The notes: generated by a model not told the origin, from the letters alone. DNA of 64,000 nt from Streptomyces sp. NBC_00820 (GCF_036347055.1 NZ_CP108882.1:372001-436000); one strand, 5' to 3'. Positions 8,953 through 18,152 are shown, numbered from the stretch's first letter. Program-made: numbers and translations.

Positions 8953-9687
8953 TCAGTCTCCCTCCGGACGCCGCGCGACGAAGACGAACTCCCGGCCGGG
9001 GCGGTCGGGAGCGTCCCGCACCTCGTCGATGACGTACCCCCGTGCGATCAGGTCCGCCTCGACCTCCCGTCGCTCGCGGAAGCGCAACGTCGAGTCCGAG
9101 GTGAGCACTTGCCCGTCCGCGGCGAAGACGTAGGTCGACCGGAACGTCACCAGCGGCCCCCTCACGTCCGTCACCTGGACCCAGCTCTCCACGGCGCCGA
9201 CACCCGGGATCCGCGTCACGCCGTACGACTTCTCGCGGGTCCATTCCTCCCATGCGCGCCTGGCGGGGTCCCGCGTCTCGAACACCAGGCGGCCACCGGG
9301 CCGCAGAGACCCGTACGCGCCGCGCAGTGTCTCCTGCCAGTCCTTCGGGTCCACGATGGCCTGGGCCACGTTCGCCGTCATGGTCGCGAGGTCGACCCGC
9401 AGCGGCGGGAGGGCCGTCGCGTCTCCGTGGATCCAACGCACCCGTTGCCCGCCCGGCTTGCCCTGGGCCACGTCGACGGACGCCTGGGCGGGGTCGACCC
9501 CGACGACCTCGATCCCGCGATCGGCCAGGAGGAGGGCGAACACTCCCGTGCCGCAGCCGATGTCCAGCACCCGGCGGGCCCTGAACTCCTCCGCCATGCG
9601 GGCGTAAGCGTCGAGGTCGCCGCGATCGGGGTCGAGCAGGTCGTAGATCGCGGCGAGGCGTGGATGTCCGAAGCACTCGTCAGCCAT
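8953..9687 (-). CDS. class I SAM-dependent methyltransferase
   Basis: 244-residue Rossmann-fold methyltransferase. Motif I VLDIGCGTGVFALLLA binds S-adenosylmethionine, motif II acidic residue VVGVDPA follows, and HGDATALPP corresponds to the adenine-contacting region. The remaining half (LRPGGRLVFETRDPARRAW) matches the usual post-I/III elements of small-molecule methyltransferases. The substrate is unknown. No strong ribosome site precedes the ATG; the adjacent bases are C-rich. It is convergent with the MFS-USP gene and divergent from the lipoprotein gene that starts at 9870, with no operon partner. Confidence 0.9.
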   Translation of the reverse strand: MADECFGHPRLAAIYDLLDPDRGDLDAYARMAEEFRARRVLDIGCGTGVFALLLADRGIEVVGVDPAQASVDVAQGKPGGQRVRWIHGDATALPPLRVDLATMTANVAQAIVDPKDWQETLRGAYGSLRPGGRLVFETRDPARRAWEEWTREKSYGVTRIPGVGAVESWVQVTDVRGPLVTFRSTYVFAADGQVLTSDSTLRFRERREVEADLIARGYVIDEVRDAPDRPGREFVFVARRPEGD

Positions 9688-9869
9688 GGAGGTGAAGGTA
9701 TGCGGCGCCGGCTCCTCGGCTCCACCCGGTTTCGCTGTCGCCCGGCGGTTTCCGGCCGGTGCGCGGGGGTCCGGCGGGACCCCACCGCGAAGATCATTTC
9801 GTTGGGGCGCGTAGGCCGGATGCCCGTGTCCGGATGCGCGTGGAGTGCGTTCGCCACAGGATCCTGATC

Positions 9870-10655
9870 ATGCGGACATCTCGTGTTACCCGGTCCTCTC
9901 TCCGTCCGATGCGGCGCGGTGGTGCGCGCCATGCCATATCCGCGGCTGTCGCCTGCGGCGTGCTGCTGACGGCGACCGCGGCGTGCGGTGGCACCGCCGA
10001 GCGGACGAGCCCCGCCGGCGCGCCGGGAACCAACAATCCGGCGTCCCCCGCCTCTCCCCGCCTGACCGTGGGCACCCGCCTTCCGGGCGTCGGTGACCGG
10101 ATGTGGAAGCAGGTACCGGCCGGTACCCGTCAGGCGCTGGTCGTCTACGGCGATCGCCGGGACTCGCCCGACAGCGTCCTCGTGCTCTACGAGAAGCGCG
10201 GCACGGCCTGGGAACAGACGGCCAGCTGGCCCGCGCACAACGGCAGGATGGGCTGGACGACGGACCACCTCATGGACGACGAGCGCAGTCCCGTCGGGGT
10301 GTTCACCCTCACCGACGCGGGAGGCTCGCTCAGGAGTCCGGGCACCCGGCTGCCGTACTGGTACGACGACAACGCCTTCGCGGCCTCGGTGATCCAGGAA
10401 GAAGCTCACGCCCACGACTTCGACTATGTCATCGCCATCGACTACAACCGGCTCAAGGGCTCACCGCCCTTCGACTGGACCCGCCCCGACGGGGTGGAGA
10501 AGGGCGGCGGGATCTGGCTGCACGTGGACCACGGTGACGGCACCTCGGCCTGTGTCACCGTCCCGGCGTCCGGGATGAAGACCCTGCTGCGCACCCTCGA
10601 TCCCGCCCGCCACCCCGTCGTGGTGATGGGAGACAGGGAACACCTCAAGGCCTGA
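9870..10655 (+). CDS. lipoprotein with L,D-transpeptidase-like catalytic site
   Basis: 261-residue exported protein. An arginine-rich N terminus and hydrophobic stretch end in a lipobox (LLTATAACGG, lipidated Cys). The mature part carries MWKQVPAGTRQALVVYGD, the GVFTLTDAGG segment and the catalytic-like motif HVDHGDGTSACVTVP, in which His and Cys are spaced as in YkuD enzymes, although the classic HGC is replaced by SAC. L,D-transpeptidases cross-link peptidoglycan stems or attach proteins; a Cys nucleophile is retained here. The ATG at 9870 was preferred over an upstream frame because the signal peptide starts there; the ribosome site (AGGA) is weak. A very strong hairpin follows the gene. 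Confidence 0.75.
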   Translation: MRTSRVTRSSLRPMRRGGARHAISAAVACGVLLTATAACGGTAERTSPAGAPGTNNPASPASPRLTVGTRLPGVGDRMWKQVPAGTRQALVVYGDRRDSPDSVLVLYEKRGTAWEQTASWPAHNGRMGWTTDHLMDDERSPVGVFTLTDAGGSLRSPGTRLPYWYDDNAFAASVIQEEAHAHDFDYVIAIDYNRLKGSPPFDWTRPDGVEKGGGIWLHVDHGDGTSACVTVPASGMKTLLRTLDPARHPVVVMGDREHLKA

Positions 10656-10678
10656 GGCGCGAAGGTCCGTGCCACTGA

Positions 10679-10732
10679 CCGGAGTTCGGATCACCCCTCG
10701 TGCGCCTGCCGGAGGGGTGATCCGTACTCCGG
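10679..10732 (+). terminator. strong hairpin terminator
   Basis: Arms of 21 bases (10679-10699 and 10712-10732) pair with a single mismatch around a 12-base loop, starting 23 bases after the preceding stop codon. There is no U-tract, as is common in Streptomyces terminators. Confidence 0.8.
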
Positions 10733-10803
10733 ACCGAATCTGAGTACGCGCACTCATGCACCCGTCTCCCCTCACCGCACAAAGTAGGGGCGGAGGTGGG
10801 GAG

Positions 10804-11577
10804 ATGGAGAAGAGAGCGGCGACTTGGTGGTGCCGGGGCCGTGTCCGGTGCGCGCAGGTGAGCCATCTGCTGCTGGCGTTCACCTTGATAGGGCTCACGA
10901 CGGCGTGTTCCCGTGAGCCGTCGGAGAAGAAACTGAGGACGCAGGCCACGTCACCCCCGGCGGAGGCCCGCAGGGCGGCGGAGGAGCGGAGGATCCGCGC
11001 CCTGATCGACCGCCTGTCCGCTGTCGAGGGTCTGGAGCACGTGGGCACGCGCCTCGCCGACTTCTGTGCCAGGCCGTACCGCGGTTCGGTCTTCGAGAAC
11101 TTCCACTCCCCCTACACCCTCACGTGCGACATGCGGGCCGACGTCTACTTCGGCGTCCGGGGCGACATCACCGACGTGCTGCCCCGGATCCGCGCGGCCG
11201 GCATCGCGGCCTGGGGACCGCATGACGGCGAGGGGCGGGAACTGCCGCACGCTGCGGGGACCGTGGCCTACGCGCTCGACTACCACCGCGCACACGGCCG
11301 GGACCGGGACGGCACCCTGATGCCCGCTCCGACCCTCGAAGCTCGGGGGATGCTCATCGAATGGGACCGCTCGGACCTGCCGCTGCCGAACCGGATCGAG
11401 GAACCCACCCCGTGCCCCCCGGCCAAGGCCGCCGTCTACCAGCGCTGCGCGCTCACCCCCGACGCGTCCATGAGCCTCACGACCGCACGGACCCGCTACG
11501 GCACGGTCCTGCGCTTCAGTCTCGGTGACGGGGTCTTCCCCTCGTCCCCCTACTTCACCGTCGCCCGCCGGAAGTGA
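10804..11577 (+). CDS. secreted lipoprotein of unknown function
   Basis: 257-residue protein with a positively charged N terminus (MEKRAATWW), a hydrophobic stretch and a lipobox-like LIGLTTACSR, so it is probably a membrane-anchored lipoprotein. The next ~40 residues are charged and helix-prone (PPAEARRAAEERRIRALIDR). The globular part has several cysteines (DFCARPY, LTCDMRADVYFGV, TPCPPAKAAVYQRC) that may form disulfides. I do not recognise the family. GGAGG seven bases before the ATG makes this start clear. It is preceded by the strong terminator of the previous gene, so it has its own promoter. Confidence 0.7.
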   Translation: MEKRAATWWCRGRVRCAQVSHLLLAFTLIGLTTACSREPSEKKLRTQATSPPAEARRAAEERRIRALIDRLSAVEGLEHVGTRLADFCARPYRGSVFENFHSPYTLTCDMRADVYFGVRGDITDVLPRIRAAGIAAWGPHDGEGRELPHAAGTVAYALDYHRAHGRDRDGTLMPAPTLEARGMLIEWDRSDLPLPNRIEEPTPCPPAKAAVYQRCALTPDASMSLTTARTRYGTVLRFSLGDGVFPSSPYFTVARRK

Positions 11578-11687
11578 CCCCGGCATCCACCCGGCCGCGT
11601 GCAACGGGAACAGACGGCCACGATGCCCTGCCGGCCGTTCGTTCAGCGCGGTCCGGGACGCCTCAACTGGGCTTCGTGGACGGATGG

Positions 11688-12113
11688 TTACTCGGCCGAG
11701 CCGGGCGGTGTCCACGGCTTCGGGCGGGGCGGCGGGGCCGCCAGGGCGCCGCGGAGGAGCTCTTTCAAGGTCTTCGGCGGAGCTTCCTTCTCCTCCTGGG
11801 AATGCACGAGCCGCGCTGTGGACACCCGTATGTGGCAGTCTCGGTGCCGCTGCCTGACGAGCACCACCCATGAACCGTCCTGCGCGCGGAACGCGTGCCG
11901 GGCCGGTTCGTCTCCCGGCCGGGCATGCCGGGCGAGGACGTCGGGTACGTGGTGCAGAGCCGCGTCCTCGGCCGCCGCGACGGCCTGCGCCTCGTCCCCC
12001 TCGATGTGGTGCGTGCCCACCAGCATCCACCGGTGCAGTTTCAGCGAGGTGCCGTCGACGGTCTCGCTCACCCGAGTGTCCTCTTCGATGAGGACGTACC
12101 ACTCAGCAGTCAT
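11688..12113 (-). CDS. small hypothetical protein
   Basis: 141-residue soluble protein beginning MTAEWYVLIEEDTRVSE, with no signal peptide or membrane helix. Strands alternate with a central acidic helix (GDEAQAVAAAEDAALHHVP), followed by a strand pair containing WVVLVRQRHRDCHIRVS, then a proline-rich tail. It reads like a small alpha/beta protein conserved among streptomycetes, but I cannot assign a domain. The ribosome-binding site is weak. It is convergent with the preceding lipoprotein gene. Confidence 0.6.
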   Translation of the reverse strand: MTAEWYVLIEEDTRVSETVDGTSLKLHRWMLVGTHHIEGDEAQAVAAAEDAALHHVPDVLARHARPGDEPARHAFRAQDGSWVVLVRQRHRDCHIRVSTARLVHSQEEKEAPPKTLKELLRGALAAPPPRPKPWTPPGSAE

Positions 12114-12122
12114 GGCTGGTGC

Positions 12123-12566
12123 CTATCTGTCTTTCCAGGGCCTGCGCGGGCCGACGAGCAGTCCGGCGAACGGCATCGACGTCACTCGCGGGAACGCTTT
12201 CCGACCAGCACAAAGATCATTTGTTCGGCCCCGCGCATCCTGCCATGTGGACCAACGGCAGCGGACGTCAGGCCGTCCGGCCGGGCGGCCCATGAGGCCC
12301 TGAGGCTCCGGGACTCCGGGGTTCCGGGACTCCGGGGCCGCGTACTCCGCGAGCAGTACCTCGATGGCTTTTCCGCCGATCAGGTACACCGCGCCGGCGA
12401 TGGACAGGCCCGGGATCAGCTCGGCGGCATGGGCGATCACGTCGCGGGCGATCTCCATCCCGTCGACCACGCCCCGCAGGGCCTGCTCCCAGCCCGGCGT
12501 ACCTTCGGAGAAGTAGTGGAACCTGATGTCCGGCGGTTCGGCGGGATCGGCGCCACGCGTCCGCAC
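12123..12566 (-). CDS. possible small CDS or gene remnant, unknown
   Basis: A 147-codon frame from a GTG with no good ribosome site. Its middle looks protein-like: HYFSEGTPGWEQALRGVVDG, then a helical hydrophobic segment SIAGAVYLIGGKAIEVLL. The C-terminal ~60 residues (arginine-rich) look non-coding. The frame continues open upstream only as the antisense of the transporter gene. It could be the surviving end of a deleted gene, for example a pseudogene of an effector-type protein. No family recognised. Confidence 0.3.
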   Translation of the reverse strand: MRTRGADPAEPPDIRFHYFSEGTPGWEQALRGVVDGMEIARDVIAHAAELIPGLSIAGAVYLIGGKAIEVLLAEYAAPESRNPGVPEPQGLMGRPAGRPDVRCRWSTWQDARGRTNDLCAGRKAFPRVTSMPFAGLLVGPRRPWKDR

Positions 12567-12598
12567 GCGCGCGGCGTGCGGACGCGCGCTGATGCCGC

Positions 12599-13960
12599 TC
12601 AGCCCTCTCCCGCGGAGGGCGCGGGATCGGTGCGGGCCTCCGGTGCGGAGCCCTGCGGGTCGGTGACGGCGGTCGCGGGGCGTGGCATGAGGAGCAGCGC
12701 GGCCATGGCGGCGACGCTGCAGCCGACGATGTACCAGCTGATGTACGTACTCGAACCCGTGTGCTTGAGGATCGCCGCGGCGATGAGCGGCGCGGGGCCG
12801 CCCGCGATGACCGAGGCGAGCTGATAGCCGAGGCCGGCCCCGCTGTAGCGCACGTTCGTCCCGAACCCTTCGGCGATGAGCGCGGCCTGGGGGCCGTACT
12901 GGACACCGTGGAAGACGAGTGAGAGCACGATCGCGAGGAGGACGAGCCCCGAGCTTCCCGTGTCGAGCAGGGCGTAGTAGGGGAACGCGAACAGCCCGAC
13001 GCAGCAGATGCCGATCCCGTAGATCAGGCGTCGGCCGAACCGGTCGGAGAGGTGGCCGAAGAGGGGGACGCAGACCAGTCCGACGGCGGCCGCGACGAGC
13101 GTGTCGTTCAGCAGGTCGCCCTTGGCGAGCCCGACCTTCTCGGTACCGTAGGTGAGCACGAAGGTGATGAAGAGGTAGAAGGGGGCCTGCTCCGACATCC
13201 GGACGAAGGCCGATGTCAGCACCGCGCGGGGCTGGTGCCGCAGCACGTTCCACACGGGGTTGCGGACCACCACACGTTCCTGCTTCACCTCGGTGAAGGC
13301 CGGGCTCTCCAGTACCTTCAGCCGTACGTACAGGCCGATGCCGATGAGCACGACGCTGGCGAGGAAGGGCACGCGCCAGCCCCAGTCGTCGAAGTCGTCG
13401 CCGGTCGTGGCGTTCATCAGCTTGACCATGCCGGTCGAGGCGAGAAGGCCGAGCGGCACGCCGAGCTGCGGCCAGCTGGCCATCACTCCGCGGCGCCGCC
13501 GCGAGCCCCATTCCATGGACATCAGGACCGATCCGCCCCACTCACCGCCGACACCGATGCCCTGGACGACGCGCAGCAGGACGAGGAGCAGGGGCGCGGC
13601 GTACCCCAGGGTGGCGTAGCTGGGCAGGAGGCCGATGAGGAAGGTGCTGACACCCATCAGGACGAGGGTGGTCACGAGGGTCGACTTGCGGCCCACCCGG
13701 TCGCCGACGTGCCCGAAGATCGCGGCTCCCAGCGGGCGGGCCGCGAAGCCGACGAACTGCGTACCGAAGGATGCCAGCACCCCGGTGTAGGTGGCCTGGC
13801 CGGGGAAGAACACGTGGGGGAAGACCAGGGCGGCGGCGGTGCCGTACAGGAAGAAGTCGTACCACTCGATCGCGGTGCCGACCGTGCTGGCGACCGCGGC
13901 GCGGCGGCGGTGACGACGCACCGCTCCAGGCGTGGCCGAGGGGGTCTCGTACGTGGTCAT
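12599..13960 (-). CDS. MHS-family MFS metabolite:H+ symporter
   Basis: 453-residue 12-helix transporter of the metabolite:H+ symporter family (relatives carry shikimate, proline/betaine or dicarboxylates). Diagnostic features are TAIEWYDFFLYGTAAALVF in helix 1, the loop signature RPLGAAIFGHVGDRVGRK, and RVVQGIGVGGEWGGSVLMS. A CGGAG site precedes the ATG. It lies next to the sugar-acid genes but is separated by about 280 bases with a tandem repeat, so it may be an independent unit. The upstream sequence contains GTTGA...TCAAC arms around 13976-13998 that could be an operator. Substrate is not deducible. Confidence 0.88.
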   Translation of the reverse strand: MTTYETPSATPGAVRRHRRRAAVASTVGTAIEWYDFFLYGTAAALVFPHVFFPGQATYTGVLASFGTQFVGFAARPLGAAIFGHVGDRVGRKSTLVTTLVLMGVSTFLIGLLPSYATLGYAAPLLLVLLRVVQGIGVGGEWGGSVLMSMEWGSRRRRGVMASWPQLGVPLGLLASTGMVKLMNATTGDDFDDWGWRVPFLASVVLIGIGLYVRLKVLESPAFTEVKQERVVVRNPVWNVLRHQPRAVLTSAFVRMSEQAPFYLFITFVLTYGTEKVGLAKGDLLNDTLVAAAVGLVCVPLFGHLSDRFGRRLIYGIGICCVGLFAFPYYALLDTGSSGLVLLAIVLSLVFHGVQYGPQAALIAEGFGTNVRYSGAGLGYQLASVIAGGPAPLIAAAILKHTGSSTYISWYIVGCSVAAMAALLLMPRPATAVTDPQGSAPEARTDPAPSAGEG

Positions 13961-14113
13961 CGCGGCTCCGAAAGTAGTTGAACCACTGCACCAGTCAACG
14001 AACTCCGGTGAGGTTCCTGGTCCGCCGCGGGTGTGTCAAGGGATAGCGCAGTGATGGGCGGGGCACCGGGTGCTTTCCGATGAAATGATCACGGTGTGGG
14101 GGTGCGTGACCCG

Positions 14114-14194
14114 TGCTCGTCCCCGCGGATGCGTAACGCCTGCTCGTCCCCGCAGACGCGTGACGCGTGCTCGGCCGTGCAGGTGCCGACGAAG
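14114..14194. repeat. 27-base tandem repeat, three copies
   Basis: Copies begin TGCTCG at 14114, 14141 and 14168; the first two share TGCTCGTCCCCGC and the third is diverged. They lie between the MHS transporter promoter and the end of the FAH-family gene. The remainder of this gap shows no gene. Confidence 0.75.
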
Positions 14195-14243
14195 GGGAGC
14201 GGGAGGGCGGTCGGACTCCCGGTCGGGGCCGCCCTCCGTCGCC

Positions 14244-15170
14244 CTACGAGCGGTGGGCCGCGCGGATCGAGGGCCGTTCGACCGCCTCGGCCAGCCAGTC
14301 CAGGTCGGCCGTGTCGCCTGTCACGGTGTTGCGGAGCACCCCCACCCCGTCGATGCCGATCTCGACCAGGTCACCGGCGTGCAGGGTGAAGCCGATGTCC
14401 GGCACGATGCCCGTTCCGGTGGACAGCACGACGCCGTCGGGGAACCGCTGGGAGTGCAGCAGATGGTCCACCAGGGTCTGCGGGGGACGGTGGAACGCGG
14501 CCGTGGAGGTGGTCCCTTCGAAGGCCGCCGCGCCGTCGCGCCACACCACGAGGGAGATCTTCAGCGCCTCGGGGTGCGGGACCTCCCACGCGGGAACGAT
14601 GCCCGAGGACACCGCGGCGCTGCCGGCGTAGATCTTCGCCTGCGGAAGGTAGAGCGGGTTGTCGCCCTCGATGGAGCGCGAACTGACGTCGTCGACGACG
14701 ACGTAACCCACCGTCTCACCAGAGTGGTTGACGACCAGGCCCAGTTCGGGTTCGGGGACGTTGAGCGGAGAGTCGTCCCGTACGGCGATCGGTTCGCCGT
14801 CGGTGACCACCCGCCACGGCACCGACTTGAAGAAGAGTTCGGGTCGTCCGGCGTCGTAGACCCGTTCGTAGACGGACTGCTCGGTGCTCTCCTCGACGCG
14901 GGCCTCGCGGGAGCGCTCGTAGGTGACACCCGCGGCCCACAGTTCCATCCGCCCGTCCAGCGGGGGCAGCAGGAGCACCTCTCCCCCGTCGGTGTCCGCG
15001 GCGGGGCGGGCCGCGGTGGCCTCGACGAGGGCGCGCAGGTTCGCGGCGGGCAGGCGCAGCAGGTCCGCCACCCGGGGCGCGCCCGCGAACTCGCGTATGC
15101 CGCCCGCCTCGTCGGTGATTCCGGTACGGACGGCTCCGGTGCCGTCAGCGAAGCGCACGATGCGCGTCAT
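14244..15170 (-). CDS. AraD1/fumarylacetoacetate-hydrolase family sugar-acid enzyme
   Basis: 308-residue FAH-fold protein. The segment [20 protein letters not shown] with [13 protein letters not shown] is typical of the AraD1/GguC branch, which acts on 2-keto-3-deoxy or diketo sugar acids. [11 protein letters not shown] supplies the metal-binding glutamates, and [16 protein letters not shown] is also conserved. Its start lies inside the end of the transporter gene (26-base overlap), so the two are co-translated. Next to L-fuconate dehydratase it may dehydrate 2-keto-3-deoxy-L-fuconate or hydrolyse its 2,4-diketo product to pyruvate and lactate. Which reaction cannot be decided from sequence. 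Confidence 0.8.
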   Translation of the reverse strand: MTRIVRFADGTGAVRTGITDEAGGIREFAGAPRVADLLRLPAANLRALVEATAARPAADTDGGEVLLLPPLDGRMELWAAGVTYERSREARVEESTEQSVYERVYDAGRPELFFKSVPWRVVTDGEPIAVRDDSPLNVPEPELGLVVNHSGETVGYVVVDDVSSRSIEGDNPLYLPQAKIYAGSAAVSSGIVPAWEVPHPEALKISLVVWRDGAAAFEGTTSTAAFHRPPQTLVDHLLHSQRFPDGVVLSTGTGIVPDIGFTLHAGDLVEIGIDGVGVLRNTVTGDTADLDWLAEAVERPSIRAAHRS

Positions 15171-16467
15171 CGGAAGTCCTCTCCTTGTGGGTCCGCGATG
15201 CCTGTCCGACCCAGTGAAAGGTCGTGACGACCACGGCGCCGACGGCCACGATCGCGGCCACGGCGTACAGTCCGCCGGCGCCCGAGCCGGTGCCCGACTC
15301 GATGACGCCCATGAGATAGGGGCCGAGGAAACCGCCGAGGTTCCCGAAGCCGGAGATCAGCGCGATGGTGCCGGCCATCTGGGCGCCGGACAGGATCGTG
15401 GGCGGCACCGTCCAGAACACCGGCTGTGCGCCGAGGAACCCGAAGGCGGCGACGCACAGCGCGGCGACCGCGGGCACCGGCGGCAGGAGGACCGCGCCGG
15501 TCAGACCGGCCACGGTCAGCAGCAGCGCGAGCCGCAGCGGCCCCCGACGGTCGCCGGTGCGGTCCGAGAACCACGGCAGGATCAGCACGCCGGCCAGGGC
15601 GAACACCCACGGCAGGGCCGAGACGAAACCAATTCCGACGTCGCCGAGTCCGTCGATGCGGCCGACGAGGGCAGGCAGCCAGAACGTCACGCCGTACACG
15701 CCGATCTGGATGGCGAAGTAGACGTACATCAGTCTGAGGACCCGGCTGTCGCCGATGATGTCGCGGATGCGCCGGGGCGACGCGGCGGCGTCCGGCCGGT
15801 CCTCGTCGAGACGCGCGGCGAGCAGTCGCTTCTCCTCGGCGTCGAGCCAACGGGCCTGCTCGGGGCGGTCGGTGAGCAGCCAGGGCACGGCGAGCGCGAG
15901 CAGCACGGTCGGCGCGCCTTCCAGGACGAACATCCACTGCCAGCCGTCCAGGCCCGCCAGCCCGTGCAGCCCGATCAGCCAGCCGCCGACCGGGTTGCCG
16001 ATGATGCTGGCCACGGCCACGGCCGCCTGGAACATCCCGGTGGCCCTGCCTCGTTCGGCGGCCGGGAACCAGTAGGTGAGGTAGAGGATCACGCCGGGGA
16101 AGAAGCCGGCCTCGGCCACGCCGAGCAGGAAACGCAGCAGATAGAAGGTGGCGGGGCTGGAGACCAGCGCCATCGAGCAGGACAGCAGCCCCCAGACGAA
16201 CATCAGCGCGGCGAGCCAGCGGCGCGCGCCGAAGCGGTGCAGCACGAGGTTGGACGGCACCCCCAGCAGGGCGTAGCCGAGGAAGAAGACGCCGGCTCCG
16301 AAGCCGTACGCGGCCGCGTCGATGCCGGCGTCGGTGGCGAGATGGGTTTTGACGAGGGCGACGTTCGTGCGGTCCAGAAAGCTCAGCACGAACATCAGGA
16401 ACAGTGGCGGGAGCAGACGGCCGGCGACTTTCCGGCGCACGCCCTCCGCGGTGACGACCGCGTTCAC
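15145..16467 (-). CDS. ACS-family MFS transporter (sugar acid or carboxylate uptake)
   Basis: 440-residue 12-helix transporter of the anion:cation symporter family, whose members import galactonate, glucarate, rhamnonate or phthalate. Signatures are [12 protein letters not shown] in helix 1, [20 protein letters not shown], and [20 protein letters not shown]. The GTG at 16467 has AGGGAGGT five bases upstream; the ATG 24 bases earlier has no ribosome site. The first of two identical 12-base operator candidates sits just before this ribosome site. It is the promoter-proximal gene of a two-gene operon with the AraD1/FAH-family enzyme, so uptake of the substrate of that pathway is the likely role. 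Confidence 0.85.
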   Translation of the reverse strand: MNAVVTAEGVRRKVAGRLLPPLFLMFVLSFLDRTNVALVKTHLATDAGIDAAAYGFGAGVFFLGYALLGVPSNLVLHRFGARRWLAALMFVWGLLSCSMALVSSPATFYLLRFLLGVAEAGFFPGVILYLTYWFPAAERGRATGMFQAAVAVASIIGNPVGGWLIGLHGLAGLDGWQWMFVLEGAPTVLLALAVPWLLTDRPEQARWLDAEEKRLLAARLDEDRPDAAASPRRIRDIIGDSRVLRLMYVYFAIQIGVYGVTFWLPALVGRIDGLGDVGIGFVSALPWVFALAGVLILPWFSDRTGDRRGPLRLALLLTVAGLTGAVLLPPVPAVAALCVAAFGFLGAQPVFWTVPPTILSGAQMAGTIALISGFGNLGGFLGPYLMGVIESGTGSGAGGLYAVAAIVAVGAVVVTTFHWVGQASRTHKERTSDDAHRALR

Positions 16468-16484
16468 GGGACCTCCCTGCGGCT

Positions 16485-16496
16485 CAGACATCTGAC
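16485..16496. promoter_or_regulatory. operator candidate, copy 1 (CAGACATCTGAC)
   Basis: 12-base near-palindrome (CAGA-N2-TCTG core) nine bases upstream of the ribosome site of the ACS transporter. An identical copy lies 98 bases away. Position and symmetry fit repression by the FadR-type GntR regulator encoded nearby. Confidence 0.5.
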
Positions 16497-16582
16497 CGCT
16501 GGACCGTAGAAGGCGAGCAACCTCCCTGACAAGACACGTACGTTCAGCAATTTTTCCATAGGGCACGGTCTGGTCTTCGCGG

Positions 16583-16594
16583 CAGACATCTGAC
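16583..16594. promoter_or_regulatory. operator candidate, copy 2 (CAGACATCTGAC)
   Basis: Identical to the copy at 16485 and in the same orientation, 98 bases (about nine helical turns) away, in the centre of the divergent promoter region between the transporter operon and the fuconate dehydratase gene. Confidence 0.5.
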
Positions 16595-16612
16595 ATCTTG
16601 AGCGCCGTAAGG

Positions 16613-16682
16613 CCTCGCACCCCGAATCTCGTACCCCGGGTCTCGTATCCGGGATCTCGTTTCCGGGATCTCGAATCCGGGG
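16613..16682. repeat. 14-base tandem repeat in divergent promoter region
   Basis: TCTCG recurs at 16627, 16641, 16655 and 16669, each in a unit close to CCGGGATCTCGTAT, with a diverged fifth copy at 16613. The exact 14-base period places the units on alternating helix faces. Could be a multi-site operator or a neutral repeat. Confidence 0.75.
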
Positions 16683-16792
16683 CCCCGGATCCGTACGGCC
16701 GGCGTGATGTGGCGTGCGTGCCGCGCGGGGTCGTGAGGCAGCGGGCGTACCCGTGCGCCCGCACGGCGTCCCATGGACAGGAGTGAGTGCCG

Positions 16793-18148
16793 ATGACCGC
16801 TCGTATCGTCGACGTCGAGACGATCGACCTCCGCTTCCCGACCTCGCTGGACCTCGACGGCTCGGACGCGATGAACGAAGCCCCCGACTACTCCGCCGCG
16901 TACGTGGTGCTGCACGTCGACGGCCACGACGACGGCCCGGTCGACGGCGCGGATACGGCCGTCGGCGTCACCGAGGGCCACGGTTTCACCTTCACCATCG
17001 GACGCGGCAACGAGCTCGCCCTGCAGGCCGCCCGCGCGATCGGTGAGCGGGCCGTCGGTATGTCCGTCGACGAGATCGTCCATGACCTGGGCGGCTTCTC
17101 GCGCCACCTGCTCGGCGACAGCCAGCTGCGCTGGATCGGCCCGGACAAGGGGGCGATCCACCTCGGTACGGCCGCCGTCGTCAACGCCGCCTGGGACCTG
17201 GCCGCCAAGCGCGCGGGCAAGCCGGTGTGGAAGCTGCTCGCCGACATGACCCCGCGGCAGATCGTCGACCTCGTCGACTGGCGCTATCTGAAGGACGCGC
17301 TCACCCCCGAGGCCGCCGTGGAGATGCTGGAGTCCCGGGCGTCCGGGCGTGCGGAGCGCGAGGCGTACGTCAGGGCGCACGGCTACCCCGCCTACACCAC
17401 CAGCGCGGGCTGGCTCGGCTACGACGACGCGAAGCTCGCCCGCCTCTGCCACGAGGCCGTCGCGCAGGGCTGGGACGCGGTCAAGCTCAAGGTGGGCGCC
17501 GATCTCCAGGACGACATACGGCGCTGCCGGATCGCCCGCGACATCATCGGGCCGTCCCGGCGGCTGATGATCGACGCCAACCAGACCCTGGGGGTGGAGG
17601 AGGCCATCGCCTGGGCGGAGGCTCTCGCCGAGTTCGACATCTGGTGGTTCGAGGAGCCCACCAGCCCGGACGACATCCTGGGCCATGCCGCGATCGCCCA
17701 GCGCATCGGCCCCACCCACGTCGCCACCGGCGAACACGCCCACAACGCGGTCATGTTCAAGCAGTTCCTGCAGGCCAAGGCGATCGGCATCTGCCAGATC
17801 GACGCGTGCCGGCTCGGCGGGGTGAACGAGGCCGTCGCCGCCCTGCTGCTCGCCGCCGCGCACGACGTTCCGGTCTGCCCGCACGCGGGCGGGGTCGGCC
17901 TGTGCGAGCTGGTCCAGCATCTGTCGATCTTCGACTACGTCGCGGTCAGCGGCTCCATGGAGAACCGCGTAGTCGAGTACGTCGACCACCTCCACGAGCA
18001 CTTCCACGACCCGGTCCGTGTCCGGGGCGCCCGGTACCTGGTGCCCGAGGCGCCCGGCTACAGCGCACAGATCCGCCGCGACACCCTGCGGACCTACCGC
18101 TACCCCGACGGCCCCGTCTGGAGCACGCGGCGCCCGGTGGGAGACTGA
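16793..18148 (+). CDS. fucD: L-fuconate dehydratase (enolase superfamily)
   Basis: 451-residue enolase-superfamily enzyme. It dehydrates L-fuconate to 2-keto-3-deoxy-L-fuconate in the oxidative L-fucose pathway. The N-terminal TIDLRFPTSLDLDGSDAMN and SAAYVVLHVD match the L-fuconate dehydratase branch of the mandelate-racemase subgroup. Active-site parts visible are the KxK motif AVKLKVG, metal ligands in LMIDANQT, WWFEEPTSPDD and ATGEHAHN, and the general-acid/base His in VCPHAGGVG. The ATG at 16793 has GGACAGGAG nine bases ahead; a GTG two codons upstream is too close. The GntR regulator follows after four bases, so they are co-transcribed. Confidence 0.9.
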   Translation: MTARIVDVETIDLRFPTSLDLDGSDAMNEAPDYSAAYVVLHVDGHDDGPVDGADTAVGVTEGHGFTFTIGRGNELALQAARAIGERAVGMSVDEIVHDLGGFSRHLLGDSQLRWIGPDKGAIHLGTAAVVNAAWDLAAKRAGKPVWKLLADMTPRQIVDLVDWRYLKDALTPEAAVEMLESRASGRAEREAYVRAHGYPAYTTSAGWLGYDDAKLARLCHEAVAQGWDAVKLKVGADLQDDIRRCRIARDIIGPSRRLMIDANQTLGVEEAIAWAEALAEFDIWWFEEPTSPDDILGHAAIAQRIGPTHVATGEHAHNAVMFKQFLQAKAIGICQIDACRLGGVNEAVAALLLAAAHDVPVCPHAGGVGLCELVQHLSIFDYVAVSGSMENRVVEYVDHLHEHFHDPVRVRGARYLVPEAPGYSAQIRRDTLRTYRYPDGPVWSTRRPVGD

Positions 18149-18152
18149 CCCC

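Noticed and set aside
12123..13541. 472-codon minus-strand ORF overlapping the MHS transporter
   Set aside because: Most of it is a shifted frame of the transporter gene; only the 3' 440 bases outside the transporter show protein character.
13976..13998. Operator upstream of the MHS transporter
   Set aside because: The GTTGA/TCAAC arms are short with a long spacer and could be chance; mentioned only in the transporter entry.
14104..14200. CRISPR-like array
   Set aside because: The three 27-base units are contiguous tandem copies without spacers, and no cas gene is present.
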